From Stenotrophomonas maltophilia (lineage in GTDB: Bacteria > Pseudomonadota > Gammaproteobacteria > Xanthomonadales > Xanthomonadaceae), in NCBI GenBank assembly GCA_002386405.1, contig DGIP01000047.1, forward strand, positions 1 through 15,532: 15,532 nt of DNA. The letters run 5' to 3'. The notes below the pieces were generated by a model. The model had not been told where the DNA came from. It did not search any database and was given only the letters and a program-made list of their open reading frames with translations. A program made the translations under genes and the position numbers. How positions within the stretch are numbered: position 1 is the first letter of the stretch; the number at the start of each line of letters is the position of its first letter. Shown here piece after piece: positions 7,580 through 14,597 of the stretch.

Positions 7580-8308
7580 ATGCGTCGTTTCGCCCAAGCC
7601 ATTGCCGAGCCGGAATCGGTCCCTGACGGGCTGCCGCGCGAGCTCGCCGCCGCCGTGGCCGCAGCGCCGGACCGCTACAACATCGGCAAGGGGTCCACGG
7701 CCTCGGTGCTGGCCCGCACCGCCGATGGCGAGCTCACCGTGACCGACATGGTCTGGGGGCTGGTGCCGCGCTGGTCGAAGACGCCGGATACCCCCTACAC
7801 CACGGTCACCGCCCGGCTGGATCGGGCACCCGACAGCCGCATCTTCGCCAAGGCCTGGGCCGAACGCCCCTGCGTGATCCCGATGACCGGGTACTACAAG
7901 CTGGACCGCCAGCGCCGCCCGCCGTGGCCGCTGTTCGTGCAGCGCCGCGATGGCCTGGCCCTGCTGGCGGCCGGCCTCTGGGAGCACTGGGAGGACGGCG
8001 AAGGGCACGCGATGGATTCCTTCAGCGTGCTCACCGCCCCCAACCGCGACATTCCGGCACCGCTGACACCGGATGGGCCGGTGTTCCTGCCCGCCGAGCT
8101 GGCAGTGGCATGGCTCTCCGGTGCCGCCAACACGCCTGCCGCGCTGCACGTGCGCTCACCGGCACTGGAGGCCTATCCGGTCGGACGCGCCTTCCGCGAC
8201 CTCAAGCGCGACGACTACACGTTGCTGGAGCCGGTCGACCCGGACCTGGAAACGACATCGCCGCCCCCGGTGGACGGGGACGGCGATGGCTGGGACGAAG
8301 ACAGCTGA
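7580..8308 (+). CDS. SRAP-domain protein lacking the catalytic residues
   Basis: The 242-residue product has the fold signature of the SRAP family (YedK/HMCES), which caps abasic sites in single-stranded DNA through a catalytic Cys2. Matching segments are RRFAQ, DRYNIGKG (31-38), MVWGLVPRW (57-65), TARLD (77-81), SRIFAKAWAERPCVIPMTGYYK (split around 86-107) and SVLTAPNRDIPA. Every key residue differs: the usual MCGR start is MRR, so Cys2 is gone; the Asn of NAR is T77; the Glu of G-F/Y-EW is K107; the His of HDRMP is replaced near T163. The protein is thus probably unable to form the DNA crosslink by the known chemistry. The acidic tail DGDGDGWDEDS is extra. No Shine-Dalgarno is seen, and no alternative upstream start restores the Cys. 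It is convergent with the mannosidase gene, six bases away. Confidence 0.85.
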   Translation: MRRFAQAIAEPESVPDGLPRELAAAVAAAPDRYNIGKGSTASVLARTADGELTVTDMVWGLVPRWSKTPDTPYTTVTARLDRAPDSRIFAKAWAERPCVIPMTGYYKLDRQRRPPWPLFVQRRDGLALLAAGLWEHWEDGEGHAMDSFSVLTAPNRDIPAPLTPDGPVFLPAELAVAWLSGAANTPAALHVRSPALEAYPVGRAFRDLKRDDYTLLEPVDPDLETTSPPPVDGDGDGWDEDS

Positions 8309-8314
8309 GCGGCG

Positions 8315-10657
8315 TCAGCGCGACATCGAATACGGCTGTTCCGCGCCCTCACCGGGCCATGCCTTGTTCGGCGCAGCCTGCAGGGTGAAGTGCAGTTCGC
8401 CGCCGGCCAGGATTTCCGCATGGCGCAGGAAGGTGCGGTTCAGCGGCTTGCCGTTGAGCGTCACCGAACCCACGTACTCGTGGCCCTTGCCCATGCCCTC
8501 GGTGGTGATGCGGAAGGTCTTGCCGTTGGGCAGGTTCAGTACTGCCTTGGGCAGGAACGGGCGGCCGATGATGTACTCGGCGCTGCCCGGTGCCACCGGG
8601 TAGAAGCCCAGCGCGGTGAACACGTACCACGCCGACATCTGGCCCAGGTCATCATTGCCGGCCAGGCCATCGGGGCGGTCGGCGTACTGGGTGTCCATGA
8701 TCTGCTTCAGGCGCGACTGCGCGCGCCACGGCTGGCCTGCGTACGAATACAGGTAGGCCACGTGGTGGCTGGGTTCGTTGCCGTGCGCGTACCAGCCGAT
8801 CAGGCCGGTGATGTCTTCCATGTGCTCGAAGATGGACGGATCGACCTTGGCATCGAACACCGCATCCAGCCGCGCCAGCAGCTTGTCGGCGCCACCGTGC
8901 ACCTCGGCCAGGCCGGCCACGTCCTGCGGCACGTACCAGGAATACTGCCAGGCGTTGCCTTCGGTGTAATCGGTGCCGTAGCCGCTGGCGCTGGGATCGA
9001 ACGGGGTGCGGAAGCTGCCGTCACGCTTGCGTGCACGCATGAAGCCGGTCTCGGCATCGAACGCATGGCGCCAGTTGCCGGCGCGCTTGTCGAATTCCGC
9101 AGCCACGTCGGTCTTGCCCATGGCCGTGGCCATGCGGGCGATGGTCCAGTCGTCGAAGGCGTATTCCAGCGTCTTGCTGGCGGCTTCGCCCTCTTCGTCG
9201 ATCGGTACCCAGCCCAGCTCGCGGTACTGCGCGATGCCATCGTAAGGGCCGTAGTTGGCAGTCGCCACCATCGCCTGCAGCGCCTTGTCGGCGTCGAAGC
9301 CACGGATGCCCTTGACGTAGGCATCGGCGATCACCGGCACCGCGTGGTAGCCGATCATGCACCAGGTTTCCTGGCCGTGGAACGCCCACACCGGCAGCAT
9401 GCCGTAGGCACTGTTGTGCTGGTGGGCCAGCAGCGAATTGACCATGTCGCTGGTGCGCTGTTCCGGCTGCACCAGGGTCAGCAGCGGGTGCAGGGCGCGG
9501 TAGGTATCCCACAGCGAGAAGGTCGAGTAGTTGGTGTAGCCCTCGGCGCGGTGCACCGCGTTGTCCGAGCCGCGGTACTGGCCATCCACGTCCATGAACA
9601 GCGTCGGGCCGAGGAGGCTGTGGTACAGCGCGGTGTAGGCGCTGCGTTTGTCATGCGCGGGAGCCTCGATGTCCAGCACCGACAACGCCTGCTGCCATTG
9701 CGTGCGGGCGTCGGCGCGGATGCGGTCGAAGTTCTGGTCGTTCGCTTCGGCGTCGAGGTTGGCGATGGCGCCGGCTTCGCTTACCGAAGAGATCGCCACG
9801 CTGACCACCAGCGGGGCATCGAGCTTGCCGAAATCGAACGTGCCCACCAGCTGGCGGCCTTCGATCTGCGGGCGCTGCTCGGGATTGTTCTGGCCCGGCG
9901 GCGGGAAGCCCTTGTAGGCGATGTCGGTTTCGGTGTTGTGCAGGGCGTGCCCGGTGAGCGGGCGCGAGAAACGCATGGCGAAATACAGCTGCCGGCCCGG
10001 TGCCCAGCCGCGGGTTTCGCGGAAGCCGGTCACGGTGCCGTCCTCGCGCAGGCGCAGGCGCGACCACAGGATCTTGCCGGGGTAGTCGTACAGGCTGGTG
10101 CGCAGGTCGAGCAGCAGCTTGGCCTGCTCGCCCTTCGGGTAGGTGTAACGGTGCACGCCGGTGCGGGCGCTGGCGGTGAGCTCGGCGCGGACCTTGTAGT
10201 CCTGCAGCGTCACGGCGTAATAGCCGGGCTCTGCCTTTTCATCCTTGTGGTCGAAGCGCGAGGCATAGCCGCTGCGCGGCTTTTCCGGATCGCCACGCTC
10301 CAGGCCGGGGTCGCCGGTGAACGGCATCACCAGCACATCGCCCAGGTCGGAATGGCCGCTGCCGGAGAAATGGGTGTGCGAGAAACCGACGATGCTGCTG
10401 TCGTCATGGCGGTAGCCGGCGGCCCAGTCGTAGGCCTTTTCGCGCGGCTGGATGCGGGTGTCCGGGCTGAGCTGGACCATGCCGAATGGAACGGTCGCGC
10501 CGGGATAGGTATGCCCTTCGCCGCCGGTACCAATGAACGGGTCCACGGCCGCGTAGGCGCGTTCGCCTGCACTCTGCGGCGCCGCTGTCGCGCCGCCTGC
10601 CACCAGCATGGCGCCCATGGCCAATGCCACCAACCCCGACTTCCCCGCTCTGCTCAT
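8315..10657 (-). CDS. Secreted GH92 alpha-mannosidase
   Basis: The 780-residue product is a glycoside hydrolase family 92 enzyme, a calcium-dependent inverting exo-alpha-mannosidase, usually acting on alpha-1,2-mannose of N-glycans or yeast mannan. A Sec signal (LVALAMGAMLVAGGATAA) leads into DPFIGTGGEGHTYPG, FGMVQLSPDT and GFSHTHFSGSGHSDLGD of the N-terminal beta-sandwich domain. The (alpha/alpha)6 catalytic domain has FHGQETWCMIGYHAVPV, TLEYAFDDW, TEGNAWQYSW with E566 as the likely general acid, GNEPSHHVAYLYSYAGQPW, and AGNDDLGQMSAWY with D669-D670 in the acidic base motif. It ends in a small beta domain. Length and motifs are complete. The ribosome site is weak. It is a single gene here, with no TonB-receptor or other glycan-cleaving gene beside it, unlike the N-glycan clusters of Xanthomonas. 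Confidence 0.93.
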   Translation of the reverse strand: MSRAGKSGLVALAMGAMLVAGGATAAPQSAGERAYAAVDPFIGTGGEGHTYPGATVPFGMVQLSPDTRIQPREKAYDWAAGYRHDDSSIVGFSHTHFSGSGHSDLGDVLVMPFTGDPGLERGDPEKPRSGYASRFDHKDEKAEPGYYAVTLQDYKVRAELTASARTGVHRYTYPKGEQAKLLLDLRTSLYDYPGKILWSRLRLREDGTVTGFRETRGWAPGRQLYFAMRFSRPLTGHALHNTETDIAYKGFPPPGQNNPEQRPQIEGRQLVGTFDFGKLDAPLVVSVAISSVSEAGAIANLDAEANDQNFDRIRADARTQWQQALSVLDIEAPAHDKRSAYTALYHSLLGPTLFMDVDGQYRGSDNAVHRAEGYTNYSTFSLWDTYRALHPLLTLVQPEQRTSDMVNSLLAHQHNSAYGMLPVWAFHGQETWCMIGYHAVPVIADAYVKGIRGFDADKALQAMVATANYGPYDGIAQYRELGWVPIDEEGEAASKTLEYAFDDWTIARMATAMGKTDVAAEFDKRAGNWRHAFDAETGFMRARKRDGSFRTPFDPSASGYGTDYTEGNAWQYSWYVPQDVAGLAEVHGGADKLLARLDAVFDAKVDPSIFEHMEDITGLIGWYAHGNEPSHHVAYLYSYAGQPWRAQSRLKQIMDTQYADRPDGLAGNDDLGQMSAWYVFTALGFYPVAPGSAEYIIGRPFLPKAVLNLPNGKTFRITTEGMGKGHEYVGSVTLNGKPLNRTFLRHAEILAGGELHFTLQAAPNKAWPGEGAEQPYSMSR

Positions 10658-10703
10658 ATGGATTTAGATCGATTCAAGGTGAACCGATCCTAGCATTGGT
10701 TGT

Positions 10704-10730
10704 CCCCGCGCCGCATGTTGCGGCGCGGGG
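10704..10730. terminator. 12-bp GC hairpin between proP and the mannosidase
   Basis: A perfect 12-bp stem (10704-10715 with 10719-10730) closes on TGT, lying 46-73 bases upstream of the mannosidase start. It could end transcription from proP, which reads on the same strand. No T-tract follows on the minus strand (ACAACC), so it is not a textbook intrinsic terminator. Confidence 0.5.
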
Positions 10731-10758
10731 GTGTTAACTGGGGTGGCTTGGCTGGGGT

Positions 10759-10781
10759 TGCCACGCAGGGCGTGGCACTAC
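10759..10781 (-). repeat. SMAG-type GTAG hairpin downstream of proP
   Basis: An 8-bp stem (10759-10766 with 10770-10777, loop AGG) is followed by CTAC at 10778-10781, giving GTAG then the hairpin on the minus strand. It lies in the gap between the proP stop and the mannosidase start, next to the 12-bp hairpin at 10704-10730. The GTGGCAACC at its end recurs once, degenerate, nearer the proP stop, perhaps the remnant of a second copy. Confidence 0.8.
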
Positions 10782-10865
10782 CTCACCGTTACGTGGCGCT
10801 TGGCATTGGGATAGCCCAGGTGGTGGCTTCGGTTGGATTTCGTGGTTGCCACATGGCGCCGGGGG

Positions 10866-12353
10866 TTACGCCGGCCTTGCTTCGCTTGCGACGGCCGCCT
10901 CCGGGAGCGTCGGTTGGGTGGCGTCTACCGTGACCGGTTCGTCGCTGCGCAGCAGGGCGTGGGCTTCGGCTTCGCTGGCGACCGCGGGTGGCGAGCCGCG
11001 CAGCGGCAGGTTGGCGGTTTCGTTGACGAACAACATGGTCACCAGGCCGATCACCGCCGCGCCCATCAGATAGTACGCCGGCACCAGCGGGTCGCCGGTG
11101 CGCTCCACCAGCCAGGCGGTGATCAGCGGCGTGGTGCCACCGAACAGCGACACCGACACGTTGAACGCGATCGACAGCGCGCTGTAACGCACCGGGGTGT
11201 AGAACAGTGCCGGCAGCGTGGACGGCATGGAACTGGTGAAGCACACCAGCGCCAACCCGAGCAGCATCAGGCCGAGGAAGATCAGCCAGTCGTTTCCGCT
11301 GCCAACCAGCAGCAGGCACGGAATGGCCAGCGCGAACAGCGCGATGCAGGCGCCGATGATCATCGGCCGACGGCCCAGGCGGTCACTGAACAACCCGCCC
11401 ACCACGTTGAGCGGCATCATCACCAGCATCACGATGATGATCAGCAGCAGGCCCTTGCTCTCGGCATAGCCCATGGTCACGCTCAGGTAGCTGGGCATGT
11501 AGGTGAGCAGCATGTAGTCGGTGACGTTGAACACCAGCACCAGGCCCACGCATTTGAGCAGCTGCGGCCAATGCACGCGCAGCAGCGCGCCCAGTCCCGG
11601 GCGCTCGAGGTCGCGCTTGTCCGCCTCTTCGGCATAGGCGCGGAAGGCCGGGGTTTCTTCCAGCTTCATGCGCATGTACAGGCCGAGCAGGCCCAGCGGG
11701 CCGGCGATCAGGAACGGCAGGCGCCAGCCCCAGTCCAGCATCTGCGTGCTGCTCAAGGCCATGTGCAGCACGGTCACCGTGGCCGCACCGGCGATGTAGC
11801 CACCCAGCGTGCCGAATTCGAGCCAGCTGCCCATCAGGCCGCGGTTGCGGTCGGTGGAGTATTCGGCGATGAAGGTGGCCGCGCCGCCGTACTCGCCACC
11901 GGTGGAGAAGCCCTGCACCAGGCGTGCGAGCAGCAGCAGTGCCGGGGCCCACATGCCGATGCTGTCGTAAGAGGGAATCAGGCCGATGCTGAAGGTGCCC
12001 AGCGCCATCAGGATCATGGTGAAGGCCAGCACTTTCTGGCGGCCGTACTTGTCACCCAGCGGGCCGAACACCAGCCCACCCAGCGGGCGGACCAGGAATG
12101 CCACGGTGAAGGTGGCAAAGGTGGCGATCAGCTGCGCGGTGGGGCTGCTGGCGGGAAAGAACACCTGGCCGAGCGTGACCGCCAGATAGCCATACACACC
12201 GAAATCGAACCATTCCATCGCATTGCCAAGCGCGGCGGCACCCACGGCTTTCTTGAGCATGGGGCGGTCGACCACGGTGACTTCGTCGACCTTCATCTGG
12301 CGGCGGCGCTTGAACCACCCGAAATGGGCGTGTGCGGCATGCAGTTCCTGCAT
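10866..12353 (-). CDS. proP: ProP-type osmoprotectant/H+ symporter (MFS, MHS family)
   Basis: The 495-residue product matches E. coli ProP, a proton symporter that takes up proline, glycine betaine and related osmoprotectants under osmotic stress. Clear segments are ALGNAMEWFDFGVYGY (residues 41-56), LVRPLGGLVFGPLGDKYGRQ (88-106, loop motif A), QGFSTGGEYGGAATFIAEYS, GSWLEFGTLGGYIAGA, LDWGWRLPFLIAGPLG, DYMLLTYMPSYL, LFSDRLGRRP and STLPALFYTPVRYSALSIAFN. Twelve membrane helices are evident. After the last helix the tail is Ala/Pro-rich and ends in SEARPA, with none of the long charged coiled coil that E. coli ProP uses in osmosensory dimerisation. The start at 12353 has AGGAG seven bases upstream; a longer frame upstream to 12542 is arginine-rich non-family sequence. 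Confidence 0.9.
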   Translation of the reverse strand: MQELHAAHAHFGWFKRRRQMKVDEVTVVDRPMLKKAVGAAALGNAMEWFDFGVYGYLAVTLGQVFFPASSPTAQLIATFATFTVAFLVRPLGGLVFGPLGDKYGRQKVLAFTMILMALGTFSIGLIPSYDSIGMWAPALLLLARLVQGFSTGGEYGGAATFIAEYSTDRNRGLMGSWLEFGTLGGYIAGAATVTVLHMALSSTQMLDWGWRLPFLIAGPLGLLGLYMRMKLEETPAFRAYAEEADKRDLERPGLGALLRVHWPQLLKCVGLVLVFNVTDYMLLTYMPSYLSVTMGYAESKGLLLIIIVMLVMMPLNVVGGLFSDRLGRRPMIIGACIALFALAIPCLLLVGSGNDWLIFLGLMLLGLALVCFTSSMPSTLPALFYTPVRYSALSIAFNVSVSLFGGTTPLITAWLVERTGDPLVPAYYLMGAAVIGLVTMLFVNETANLPLRGSPPAVASEAEAHALLRSDEPVTVDATQPTLPEAAVASEARPA

Positions 12354-12643
12354 CTGCTTTCTCCTGGAAGCAGGGTCATCAACGCACCCGATGTCCCGCG
12401 CAAGGCACAGGTAAACACCGCCTCTGGAAGAACGCGGCACGAGGCGCGAAGAGGGGTAACAACAGGCGTTCCCGGACGGCCGCGAGGAACACCACGGCGC
12501 TGCAGGAAGGATGACCGAGAGACGGGCAATGGCCCGAGGCAATGATCAAGCGATCATGTTAGCACAATGTGTGCATGCGGCCTTTATCGATCCTTCACAT
12601 GCCGCTGAAACGCCTTGTTTCAAGGCATTTTTGAATGATCGCG
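12354..12643. other. 290-base region between proP and the toxin gene
   Basis: No convincing gene is seen. On the proP strand it gives room for a long leader of up to about 200 bases. The AT-richer part nearest the toxin gene holds GCACAATGTGTGC (12563-12575; arms GCACA and TGTGC) and TGATCAAGCGATCA (12543-12556), both inverted repeats. A TAACAT-like -10 lies between them on the minus strand, with no good -35. GCCTTG-TTT-CAAGGC (12612-12626), followed by ATTTTT on the plus strand, is a small hairpin just downstream of the toxin gene. The promoter of proP probably lies here. Confidence 0.4.
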
Positions 12644-13270
12644 TTACGCGCTGGCCTGCAGTTCCATTGCACGCATCACGATGGGTTTGGCCCAATCCGG
12701 TGTCTGCAGCAGATCGATCACCGTGACCGGAAAGTGCAATCCGTCGCGATCCAGCTGCAGCAGCGGCAACGGTGCCGCCCTGCCCTTTGCATCGGCCGGT
12801 GCGCTGTTGTCGTACACGTGCAGCTCGGCAAGATGCGGCAGCAGTTCAATCAGGTTTTCGCGCGCGGAATCGAAACGTGCGCGGATCTTGTCGTGCGGAA
12901 TATCGTGGCCGCCCTGGCTCACCCGATCAGCAACGCGTTCGATGTGCAGCGCCACGCTGTGCAGGCCACAGAACCAGATCGCCACGTCGTGGGTCTGGCA
13001 GGCATCGCGCAGCAGGCGCGGAATGGTGTTGCCGCCGAGCGTGGTTTCAAATGCGAAATCGGTGCCATCGGCCATCGCCTGGCGCAGCCGTCTGGCGCCT
13101 TCGCTCCATGCCGCTGCGTTGGCTTCGTCCAACGGCCAGCCCTGCTCCACCAGCCGCCGGGTGAAGCTGTCCGGGTTGAACCAGGTCAGCCCGGCGTCGC
13201 GCAGCCACGTGCCCAGCAGCGAACTTTTGCCGGCGCCATTTACGCCGGCCAGTACCAGGATCCGCGCCAC
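12644..13270 (-). CDS. Zeta-toxin-like P-loop kinase (toxin of a TA pair)
   Basis: The 208-residue product has a Walker A motif GVNGAGKSS (residues 9-17), then WFNPDSFTR with the substrate-site-like N-P-D (32-34), FAFETTLGGNTIPRLL (72-87), WFCGLHSVALHIERVADRVSQGGHDIP (99-125) and HVYDNS (151-156). This is the pattern of the compact zeta-toxin/AAA kinase family. Classical zeta toxins phosphorylate UDP-N-acetylglucosamine and poison cell-wall synthesis. The GTG start at 13270 comes three bases after the stop of the Phd/YefM-like gene, so translation is probably coupled. No epsilon or PezA-type antitoxin is adjacent. Whether it is toxic, and which small molecule it phosphorylates, is not shown by sequence; these compact kinases may also be non-toxic. 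Confidence 0.8.
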   Translation of the reverse strand: MARILVLAGVNGAGKSSLLGTWLRDAGLTWFNPDSFTRRLVEQGWPLDEANAAAWSEGARRLRQAMADGTDFAFETTLGGNTIPRLLRDACQTHDVAIWFCGLHSVALHIERVADRVSQGGHDIPHDKIRARFDSARENLIELLPHLAELHVYDNSAPADAKGRAAPLPLLQLDRDGLHFPVTVIDLLQTPDWAKPIVMRAMELQASA

Positions 13271-13273
13271 CGA

Positions 13274-13615
13274 TCAGAGCGACGGGCCAAGGGCGGTCCT
13301 GCGCCCGCGACGGATCGGCTGCCCCATCACCTTGCCCAGCCCACCCTCGGTATTGAGGCTGGCCAAGGTGGTATCGAACTCCGCACGCAGGCGATCCAGC
13401 TCACCCTGGCGCGCGTCATCCGGGTTGCCGGCCGCGCGGGCCAACAGCTCCTGGTAGGCCTTGATGTCCACGATCACCGCTTCGGGGTGGTTGTGGTTGG
13501 TGATCACCAGGGCCTGCTTCTCGCGCACGGTGCGCATCAGGCTCGGCCAGCCCCGGGTCTTCACCGATGACGCAGTGGCCTTTTCAAGGCCGGGAACATC
13601 CAGGGGCAGGCTCAT
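13274..13615 (-). CDS. Phd/YefM-family antitoxin
   Basis: The 113-residue product carries an N-terminal Phd/YefM fold: ASSVKTRGWPSLMRTVREKQALVITNHNHPEAVIVDIKAYQELL (split over residues 15-58), with the PEAVIVD strand that leads to the conserved YQEL helix. The remainder (60-113) is acidic then basic and would be the flexible toxin-binding tail. Such proteins bind their own promoter and neutralise a partner toxin, normally Doc, YoeB or a PIN ribonuclease; here the partner is a zeta-like kinase. Starts at 13645 (GTG) and 13624 (ATG) are also in frame. The GTG overlaps the -10 element, so it is disfavoured; 13615 begins nearest the family domain. A weak ribosome site precedes it. Confidence 0.8.
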   Translation of the reverse strand: MSLPLDVPGLEKATASSVKTRGWPSLMRTVREKQALVITNHNHPEAVIVDIKAYQELLARAAGNPDDARQGELDRLRAEFDTTLASLNTEGGLGKVMGQPIRRGRRTALGPSL

Positions 13616-13643
13616 GACGGACATCCAGCGGAGGGATGTAGCC

Positions 13644-13680
13644 ACTATACCCCTTTTGGGTAAATTGGGAATAAAGGGAT
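13644..13680 (-). promoter_or_regulatory. Promoter and candidate autoregulatory operator of the TA pair
   Basis: On the minus strand, TTCCCA (13671-13666) and TATAGT (13649-13644) form a sigma70-like pair with a 16-bp spacer. Between them lies a small inverted repeat, TACCC and GGGTA arms (13648-13652 with 13658-13662). On the plus strand, GGG triplets recur every nine bases at 13658, 13667 and 13676. The segment is AT-rich against a GC-rich background. Phd-type antitoxins bind palindromes in their own promoter, so this is the likely operator. Confidence 0.55.
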
Positions 13681-13686
13681 ATTCAT

Positions 13687-14010
13687 CTACCCGAGGGCGC
13701 GTTCGAGGGCATCCAGATCGTCCTCGGCGGTGGGGCGCACCACCCGCGCCACTTCCTGCCCGTCGCGCAGCAGGACCAGGGTCGGCCAGAGCTTGACCGT
13801 GAAAGCGCGCCCCAGCGGGCGCCCCTTGCCGTCTTCGACCTTGCGGTGGTCAAGGCCGTGTTTCTCAACAAAGTCCTTGACCACCGGCTGCGCAGCGGCG
13901 CAATGCCCGCACCAGTCCGTGCCGAATTCCAGCAGCAGCCAGCCCGTGCCCGCCTCTACCTCGGCGCGGAGCGGCTCCAGCTGGTCGGTGAACTTGCGTG
14001 CGTAGGCCAT
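13687..14010 (-). CDS. Thioredoxin-family protein with WCGHC active site
   Basis: The 107-residue product is a compact thioredoxin fold: the first strand WLLLEFG, the active site WCGHC (residues 33-37), then WPTLVLLRDGQEVARVV with the cis-Pro at P76. No signal peptide is present, so it is cytoplasmic. The classical thioredoxin motif is WCGPC; His in place of Pro is the type seen in PDI-like and some other oxidoreductases and usually raises the redox potential, favouring oxidising or isomerising roles. Its start follows the stop of the host-attachment gene by three bases with only a weak ribosome site, so translation is probably coupled. Its substrates are unknown. Confidence 0.88.
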   Translation of the reverse strand: MAYARKFTDQLEPLRAEVEAGTGWLLLEFGTDWCGHCAAAQPVVKDFVEKHGLDHRKVEDGKGRPLGRAFTVKLWPTLVLLRDGQEVARVVRPTAEDDLDALERALG

Positions 14011-14013
14011 GAC

Positions 14014-14433
14014 TCAGGCCGCCAGGGCGCGCTGGATGTCGTCCAGCGTGGAATTGGTGTAATCCTTGGCGATCTCCTTCAGCATCCGGCTCTGTACTTC
14101 CTTGTGCAGCTGCGGCCGGATGTGGCCCAGCGTGGTCGGGTCGGCGATCAGGATCAGGTGCTCATAGCGGTGCTTGAGCGCGTGATCGTTCAACTGCTGC
14201 GCCAGCTGTTTGGCGAAGGTGGCTTCATTGAGCTGGGAAATGCTCATGTCCTTGGGCACCGCGCCGGACGGCCCCTGGCCGGACACGCCTTCGGCGCTGA
14301 TGTCCTTGACCTCCAGTTCCTCCTCCTGCTTCAGCTGCAGCGTGCGGCCGTCGCCCACATTGGTGAACACGCGGGCCGAGCCGCCATCAGCGACGATGAC
14401 GAGGGTACCTTTGGGGATCTGCAGGGTGGACAT
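14014..14433 (-). CDS. Host attachment family protein
   Basis: The 139-residue product matches the host-attachment family (protein required for attachment to host cells), with PKGTLVIVADGGSARVF near the N-terminus, a Gly-rich linker (GVSGQGPSGAVP, 49-60), FAKQLAQQLNDHALKHRYEHLILIADPTTLGHIRPQL (split over 73-109) and a helical C-terminus (SRMLKEIAKDYTN). These proteins have an eRF1-domain-like fold and are cytoplasmic; the name comes from old attachment studies, and their biochemical role is unclear. The start at 14433 has AAGGAG six bases before it. It is the first gene of a two-gene operon with the thioredoxin-like protein. Confidence 0.87.
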   Translation of the reverse strand: MSTLQIPKGTLVIVADGGSARVFTNVGDGRTLQLKQEEELEVKDISAEGVSGQGPSGAVPKDMSISQLNEATFAKQLAQQLNDHALKHRYEHLILIADPTTLGHIRPQLHKEVQSRMLKEIAKDYTNSTLDDIQRALAA

Positions 14434-14562
14434 GGTGGACTCCTTGGATGGAAAAACGGGCGATGTGTTGGCCCGCCCCCACCGTAGGGAAACGAATGTA
14501 AGCGCGGTGCATAGGCGCGTGTTCACCGTGTGTGCAAGGGCATTCAGGGAGTCGGTCCGTCA

Positions 14563-14576
14563 TTACAGTGTAAAAT
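14563..14576 (+). promoter_or_regulatory. Palindrome overlapping a -10 element before the DUF3348 gene
   Basis: TTACAGTGTAA (14563-14573) is a perfect palindrome around a central G. It overlaps TAAAAT (14571-14576), a good -10 hexamer 22 bases upstream of the DUF3348 start. No good -35 is seen 17 bases upstream, which fits a promoter needing an activator or one under repression. The region lies between divergent operons. Confidence 0.4.
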
Positions 14577-14597
14577 TCGCGGTTTTTGACCGGAACC

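Noticed and set aside
7561..7600. A sequencing frameshift as the cause of the missing Cys in the SRAP protein.
   Set aside because: No neighbouring reading frame holds an MCGR start, and three other active-site positions elsewhere in the gene are also changed.
8390..10693. A 767-codon open frame on the plus strand.
   Set aside because: It is the antisense shadow of the GH92 mannosidase gene; its Ala/Gly/His/Arg-rich translation matches no protein family I know.
10833..12545. A 570-codon open frame on the plus strand.
   Set aside because: It is antisense to proP and dominated by Gln, His and Arg, typical of a shadow frame.
12612..12626. An intrinsic terminator for the toxin gene.
   Set aside because: The T-run follows the stem on the plus strand, while the toxin gene is on the minus strand, where only GTTT follows; the six-pair stem is also short.
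13616..13645. A GTG start at 13645 that would lengthen the antitoxin.
   Set aside because: It overlaps the -10 element, so the mRNA probably begins after it.
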